Source: Beroe forskalii
Lineage: Eukaryota; Ctenophora; Nuda; Beroida; Beroidae
Reading direction: 5' to 3'
Assembly (NCBI GenBank): GCA_011033025.1
Contig: WFMF01000143.1
Location: 1 to 64,000, forward strand
Length of the DNA stretch: 64,000 nt
The notes under the pieces were generated by a model. It worked only from the letters and a program-made list of their open reading frames with translations. It was not told the origin of the DNA and did not search any database. Position numbers and translations under genes: made by a program. Each line of letters starts with the position of its first letter. Within the stretch, counting starts at the first letter, position 1. Positions 58,991 through 64,000 of the stretch are shown in pieces.

Positions 58991-59744
58991 ACCCATCCCT
59001 AGCGCGCAACACTCGGAAATTTGCTTTGGAGGGTCGTGTTGCAGAAAAAAAAATGGCGCGCGGCGGAGGGTAGGGTAAAATCCTATCACCAGGCAACCAA
59101 TACCATGACCCTGGTTTAGTGCAAAGAATGCGCGGCGCGACGCCCCTGGTTAGAGAAAACGGAAGCCTTCATAATCTATGACGTCACCCAGAAAATATGA
59201 TTAAGCGCATCGCATCTAGCGCTTTGAAGTTCCTAAGCCCGCAGAGGTGTGCGTACGCGCGCCGCGCAACGCAGACAGGGATATACGTGTTTAGCAAGCT
59301 TTGAAGATAAGGGGTCAGGGCTACCCTCCGCCGCACGCACATTTTTTGCAACACGAATCGTAGGAAACTACTTCGAACCTGTGGTCTACTTCGAACCTGT
59401 CGTCGGCACTGGATTAGTATATAGTCACGTGACATGACATTGTTCATGTTGCCTAGCAACCAGTCAACCACGGCAGAGAAGGGTAGTCTGCACTGTGAGC
59501 CGCGACTTTTTATTGTGACACTGATTCAGATTGCCTTCAGCCTTGCTCAATAACAATGCTCGGCTTTCATATTTATATGCCCATGCTTGCAAACATCTGT
59601 GACGTCGCGTGTGCAGTTCTCTGTTCGCACGTGAAACAACAAGCAAGACCTATGTTTCGACGGTTCGTGGCTTGTGAGCTGCGCCCTTCACGCAATGTGC
59701 TAGTACAAGACACCTATGCCGGCTCAGAAACGTAAGCCTCGAAT
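58991..59744. repeat. GC-rich dispersed repeat copy 2 and flanking non-coding DNA
   Basis: The segment 59157-59232 (GGAAGCCTTCATAATCTATG, GACGTCACCCAGAAAAT, TAGCGCTTTGAAG) and the following 59230-59312 (TTCCTAAGCCCGCAGAGG, TACGCGCGCCGCGCAACGCA, CAGGGATATACGTGTTTAGC) match two halves of 22796-23139 in reversed order. A GC-rich hairpin-like stretch (AACGCCCCCTTCGGGGGCTTG) lies just before, at 58926-58946. No gene is seen. Confidence 0.6.
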
Positions 59745-60468
59745 AACTGGGCGCAAATGAGCGCTTCTGAGCGCAAATGAACGCTTTCGAGCGCAAATGA
59801 GCGCTTTCGAACGCAAATGAGCGCTTCCGAGCGCAAATGAGCGCTTCCGAGCGCAAATGAGCGCTTTCGAGCGCAAATGAGCGCTACCGAGCGCAAATGA
59901 GCACTTACGAGCACATAAGAGCGCAAATGAGCTCAAATGGGCGCAAAATTTTTGCGCTCGTTAGCGCTCATTTGCGCTCAGAAAGGCTGAGCGCAAAATG
60001 GGCGCAAAATTGCTGAGGTGTGGTGAAACTGAGCGCAATTGAGCGCATCTGGGCGCAAATCGGCAATAAGCGCAACTGAGCGCAACTGAGCGCTAACGGG
60101 CGCTTATGGGCGCTAATAAGCGCTAATGAGCGCAAAATTGCGCTCAGTATGGCTGAGCGCAAATGAGCGCATCTGAGCGCAAAAAAAGACATTTTTCCAG
60201 GGATCATTTTGCGCTCGTTAGCGCTCTGAGCGCAAAATGGGCGCAAAGTGGGCGCAAATTGGACGCTAACGAGCGTTAATGAGCACATATGAGCGATGAC
60301 GAGCACGTATGAGCGCAAAATTTTGCGCTCATTTGCGCTCAGTCATTTTCGAGGCTCTGGAGCGCAAATGAGCGCTAACGAGCGCTAACGAGCGCAAAAT
60401 TTCCCTAATTTGAGCGCTAACGAGCGCTAACGAGCGCAAATGAGCGCAAATTTGCGCTCAGTTAAGCC
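59745..60468. repeat. GAGCGCAAATGAGCGCT minisatellite
   Basis: Units of 8-18 bp (GAGCGCAAATGAGCGCTTCC) repeat with local reversals: 59745-59940 mainly as GAGCGCAAATGAGCGC, then mixed orientation with ATTTGCGCTCGTTAGCGCTC blocks to 60468. AGCGCT and GCGC palindromes recur throughout. Confidence 0.88.
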
Positions 60469-60469
60469 T

Positions 60470-60751
60470 TGCGCAGAACTTTACATTTGCCGATGATGGG
60501 AGTGTTTCAGTGATTGGAAATAGTGCTGCAGAATGTGCATCATCAATGCAGGGTGTTTGTGATTACATCCACAGTTGGTGTAAACTTTGGAGGCTAGTCA
60601 TCAATTGTGATGAGGGAAAAACAGAAATCATCATAATACGGCCTAAAAACCGATCATTAGACCTGACTCATGCTGCTCCAATATTTATTGGATCTAAGAA
60701 ACTCTGCTATGTATCTAAAAGCAAAGTTCTTGGACTGACCATTGATGAATA
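60470..60751 (+). pseudogene. Internal fragment of LINE family L, copy 2
   Basis: An open frame runs from just before the catalytic TFADDGSVSV (about 60484) through CDYIHSWCKLWRLVINCDEG and IIRPKNRSLDLTHAAP to SKVLGLTIDE. It then ends in an (AAAT)n tract at 60748-60768. It is clearly homologous to 57.8 kb. The left edge is the GAGCGC array and the right edge the microsatellite, so both ends are truncated. Confidence 0.85.
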
Positions 60752-61103
60752 AATAAATAAATAAATGATTCTACTTTGATACCCTTAACGTGTACCAGCC
60801 TCTTATTGCAGGCAAAACGATCAAAATCTATCAAATCAAGACAAAAATTTCACCCACCAGTAAGATCATCATTAATTATGATATAATTAATAATATCCTA
60901 TTTAAAAATAATAATTTAAGTGGTCCACACATCAAACTGATGACTAATTAAGCATCCTTTATGAACTCCAAAAATGCTGAATAATTACATAATGTGGCAA
61001 CAACATTATTCAATTTTTCATATTCAGTCATCATAACATTCTTACCTATATATACCTACAGATATATTATTTACAAATGATTAATAAATAGATTAAAATA
61101 ATG

Positions 61104-61848
61104 GACAGTCCATGCTGCCGCTTTTTCAAAAGAGGGGGTAAGTGCCATCGACATGTTTTTGAGATATTACAACTTTTGTGTTTGTAATATTTAAGAACTT
61201 TTAATTCCACCAAATTTTCTTTAATTTTAGGAATAATGCTAGCTGAAACTTAGACTTAAATTTTAGTACCAATTTCAACTTGATAAGATGAACACAAATA
61301 TCATTAAAATGAATTTTCGTAGGAATTTCTGCTAAATTTTAATTTGCACCTTGGACTTACCCTCTATTCTCAGAAAAGCATACACTTACCTCCTTTCTTG
61401 AGAGAAAAGTGACTGAAGATCTAGATATCTGGGGGTAAATCCACATTTTTCAATTAAACTTAAATAGGATGTGAAATGGTTTGTGTGTTTATTTTTGGAT
61501 TTACCCCCAGTATGATGAATATTTGTTGTCATGTTAGCTCAAGAAAGGAGGTAACTGTACCATCATCCCCAAAATAATGAAATCTGATCAGGGGGTAACT
61601 CCATTTCTCTCAGAAAAAGGGGGTAACTGTGGAGTTACTTCATTTTCTGAGACAATTGGTGTAGAAAATGCAGAAAATCTCCCAGATAGGTGGAATTACC
61701 CCTAAAGTGAAACTGAAACAGTAAAATTACGATACGAGAATTATTTTATCTTGTGCAGCTCAGTGAGCTGATCACGATGATACCAAATTTGTGATTTTCG
61801 ATTTTTTGGAGTTACCCCCTGTTTTGAAAAAGCGGCAGCATGGCTGTC
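61104..61848. mobile_element. Terminal-inverted-repeat element rich in GGGGGTAAC motifs
   Basis: The ends GACAGTCCATGCTGCCGC and the complement of GACAGCCATGCTGCCGC continue inward as CTTTTTCAAAA-AGGGGGTAA on both sides (about 40 bp). The interior carries repeated GGGGGTAA(C/A)TCC/TTACCCCC motifs in both orientations. ATAATG occurs at both flanks (61098-61103 and 61852-61857), but on the right it is separated from the repeat by three bases, so a target duplication is only possible. No coding motif is seen. Confidence 0.7.
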
Positions 61849-61857
61849 GACATAATG

Positions 61858-63807
61858 TCAATATTTGGGCTGATATTCGTCATTTGATTTTGTCATCTCA
61901 ATGATGTATTCTACTAGATTTCTGAATGAGATTTTAATTTCTTTATCACCAAAAATGACAAAGTATCTGTACCAGGATTCTAGGCCATGTAATTGAGATG
62001 CCAGTTCAAATCTGGTGGGACCCTCAAATGTTGGGCACTCAAAGAGCTTATGAAAAGAAGAGTCTCCTAGCATACCACAGTCTTCACATTCTTCTTCATC
62101 ACATTTCCTTACCGATTTCTTGAAGCTTTTAAAACGTAAACAACGTCCATGGATAAAATCAAGAATATCTGATGTTTCCTTGCGTTTATCATTTCTGTTA
62201 AGCAGGGGAACTTTCTTCATATTTTCAAAATTAATTGTTCCACAGGCAAAAGGGATTTGGAAGAATTCATCATCTGTGAAGTATTGCAGTTGGGTATTTT
62301 TGACAGTTGCATCCCACTTGTAGCATTCATATTTGCACATAGATTCCTTTGAGTAATACAATTCTTTATCTTCTATTTCAATAAAGCTGAGAGACCTGTA
62401 TGAATCTGCCCCTCTCTTATGAGCCAGGAACTTCTTTGTCCATAATGCATGTATCGAAAAAGGATGGTCAGGAATTTCTTCTATCTGCATCATGATAGCT
62501 TTCATATTATGATCTGCTGAGAGAGCTTTTAGGCAGAATTTTACAGTGATGATTTCTAGAGTTAGATTCATAGATGGAATATTTGTTAAAACTTCTGAAA
62601 CAGCTTTTGGGATATGAAATTGGGATCCATTAATCTTTAAAAGTGCCTTTGCCATGAAGTCATCAAAGAGAGCAACATTTCCATGGAGCCATACAGCTGA
62701 TGCATAATAGAGCTTGGGGAGTACAGCTGTTTTGAAAAGAATTGCTAGGGTAGCAGCATTGAGACCAAACCTCCTAGTTGTCTTAAAAGTCAGTGATTGC
62801 CATTTATACCAGCAACTGCTTAATGTTGATTTTGCATGTTTTTCATATTTCAGCCCACTATCAATATAGACTCCAAGCACTTTACTTGTATTGACATATT
62901 CAATTTCCTTTTTACCAATTTTCAGTTTTGTGAGAACTGTTGAGCTTGAATCATTAGAGTTGACAATGATTGATTCAGTTTTGTTTTTATCACAGTTGAT
63001 GATTAATTGCCATTTTTTACACCATTCATCAAGGTTGTTGCATGCTTTTTCTCTTTTTGCATTATATAATGGCACATGACTGTAGATTTTGCTACCACTA
63101 ATATACTGCCATCATCTGCATATTTATAGCACTGAAGATTGCCATCCTTCAGGTGTTCAGGAGACATCAGATCAGAAATAAATATTATAAACAATAAAGG
63201 AGAGAGCACAGAGCCTTGTGGCAGACCAAACATGCCAACCTTTCTAACTGGTCCAATGTAACCATTCACTTGTAAGGTGACCTTCCTTGTCGTCAGAAAG
63301 GAGTTAATCACTCTGAGAAAGTGTCCAGATATGCCATGTCTATGTAGTTTGACAATGAGTGAAGGTGTGTGGACAGAATCAAAGGCTTTCTCAAAGTCCA
63401 AAAATAATAACATGATTGACATTTTCCTTCGCCTGGCTTCCATGACTGCTGCATTCATCTTGTAAAGATAACGAGTAGTGTTACGTCCAGGTAGGAAACC
63501 TTCCTGGGAATCATCTATGATGTTGTTCATTTGACAAAACCTTATGAGACGCCTTTGCAGGACTCTTTCAAGGATCTTTCCTATGTATGATGCCAGTGTT
63601 ATGGGTCTATATGATCCAGGATGCAGGTATGATTCTTTGTCTGCTTTTCTTATGAATGATACAGCAGATTGATCCCATAACCAGTGTCCTCTTTGTAAAA
63701 CAGAATTGAAAATAGAAGTCATGAATGTCACTGCTGATCTACCAAGCTTTTTCAGAATGATGGGATGAAACGTTTCCCCATCAGCACATTTACCAGATAC
63801 TTGCTGC
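61858..63807 (-). pseudogene. LINE family L, copy 3: RT plus C-terminal domain, one frameshift
   Basis: From the 5' truncation at about 63807 the minus strand encodes KCADGETFHPIILKKLG, a YRPITLASYIGKILERVLQ region (about 63590), motif A FLDFEKAFDSVHTP (about 63390), motif B GLPQGSVLSPLLFIIFISDL (about 63190), and motif C YKYADDGSILV (about 63120). A single frameshift near 63075 follows. The next 400-odd codons are open: NNLDEWCKKWQLIINCDKNK, SKVLGVYIDSGLKYEKHA, a thumb/linker, FIHGRCLRFKSF and C-x4-C-x2-C...H-x3-C (CDEEECEDCGML ... HKLFEC), to a stop at 61858. The endonuclease and N-terminal RT are missing. Apart from one shift it is well preserved, so it is the youngest of the three copies. 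Non-LTR type is certain; clade is not determined and no RNase H is seen. Confidence 0.88.
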
Positions 63808-64000
63808 GGACGTACGACATTTGATCCCACGACATTTGATCTCGCGACAATTGATCCCACGACATTTGATCTCACGACAATTGATCTCAGGTATTTTATA
63901 CACATTCATATGTACAATTTAAGGAGATGAAAATGAAATGTCGCGATTCAGGACAATTGATCTCCATATTTTGAAGGAGTGCGACATTTGATCTCAAAAC
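63808..64000 (-). repeat. 20-bp-satellite relatives at the right edge
   Basis: ACGACATTTGATCCC and CGACAATTGATCTC units of 14-18 bp, in the same orientation as at 18.2 kb, run from the LINE truncation point to 63895. After a short gap they resume at 63943-64000. The array probably continues beyond the window. Confidence 0.85.

Overview
The window is eukaryotic DNA, most likely from an aquatic invertebrate animal. There are no bacterial-type operons. Coding DNA is scarce and interrupted by introns with GT..AG borders. One first exon encodes a metazoan-style secreted leucine-rich-repeat (LRR) protein. The rest is mobile elements known from invertebrate genomes: a Naiad-type Penelope-like retroelement (PLE), several non-LTR retrotransposons, hAT-like MITEs, many foldback (palindromic) elements and minisatellites. 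The sequence alone does not fix the phylum.

Layout. 1-4.4 kb: unremarkable DNA with one foldback element flanked by TTAA. 4.1-4.9 kb: a CpG-rich, promoter-like stretch with four CACGTG boxes and the first coding exon of an LRR protein. 6.06-16.86 kb: a nested inverted-repeat complex. It holds a 4-kb foldback element with satellite arms, an unrelated 2.9-kb palindrome, and a second, partial, inverted copy of the first element whose end truncates a retrotransposon endonuclease ORF (16.86-18.04 kb). 18.2-27.0 kb: arrays of a 20-bp satellite that reverse orientation around 22.8-23.1 kb, with an RNase H-bearing LINE remnant between them. 27.4-30.3 kb: a decayed CR1/Jockey-like LINE. 30.5-31.9 kb: a GC-rich foldback element. 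32-39.8 kb: mostly unannotatable DNA with a 52-bp minisatellite, a hAT MITE carrying an E-box array, and two more simple arrays.

39.8-48.9 kb is the most informative part. On the minus strand lies a decayed, intron-bearing gene for a protein-primed type B DNA polymerase (four visible exons). The intron that splits the first catalytic Asp codon of its DTDS motif contains a Naiad-type PLE with an intact 912-codon ORF (N-terminal GIY-YIG nuclease, CxC linker, reverse transcriptase), preceded by a 5'-truncated tandem copy (pseudo-LTR). An inverted PLE end fragment lies at 39.8-40.4 kb.

49-64 kb: another hAT MITE, a 968-bp foldback with perfect flanking duplications, a 0.4-kb palindrome, three pieces of one LINE family (57-59, 60.5 and 61.9-63.8 kb), a GAGCGCAAAT-type array, and the 20-bp satellite again at the right edge.

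The genes do not form a pathway; the window is a record of nested transposition. Most coding remnants carry small frameshifts. Between the two tandem PLE copies, indels outnumber substitutions, so some breaks may be assembly errors.
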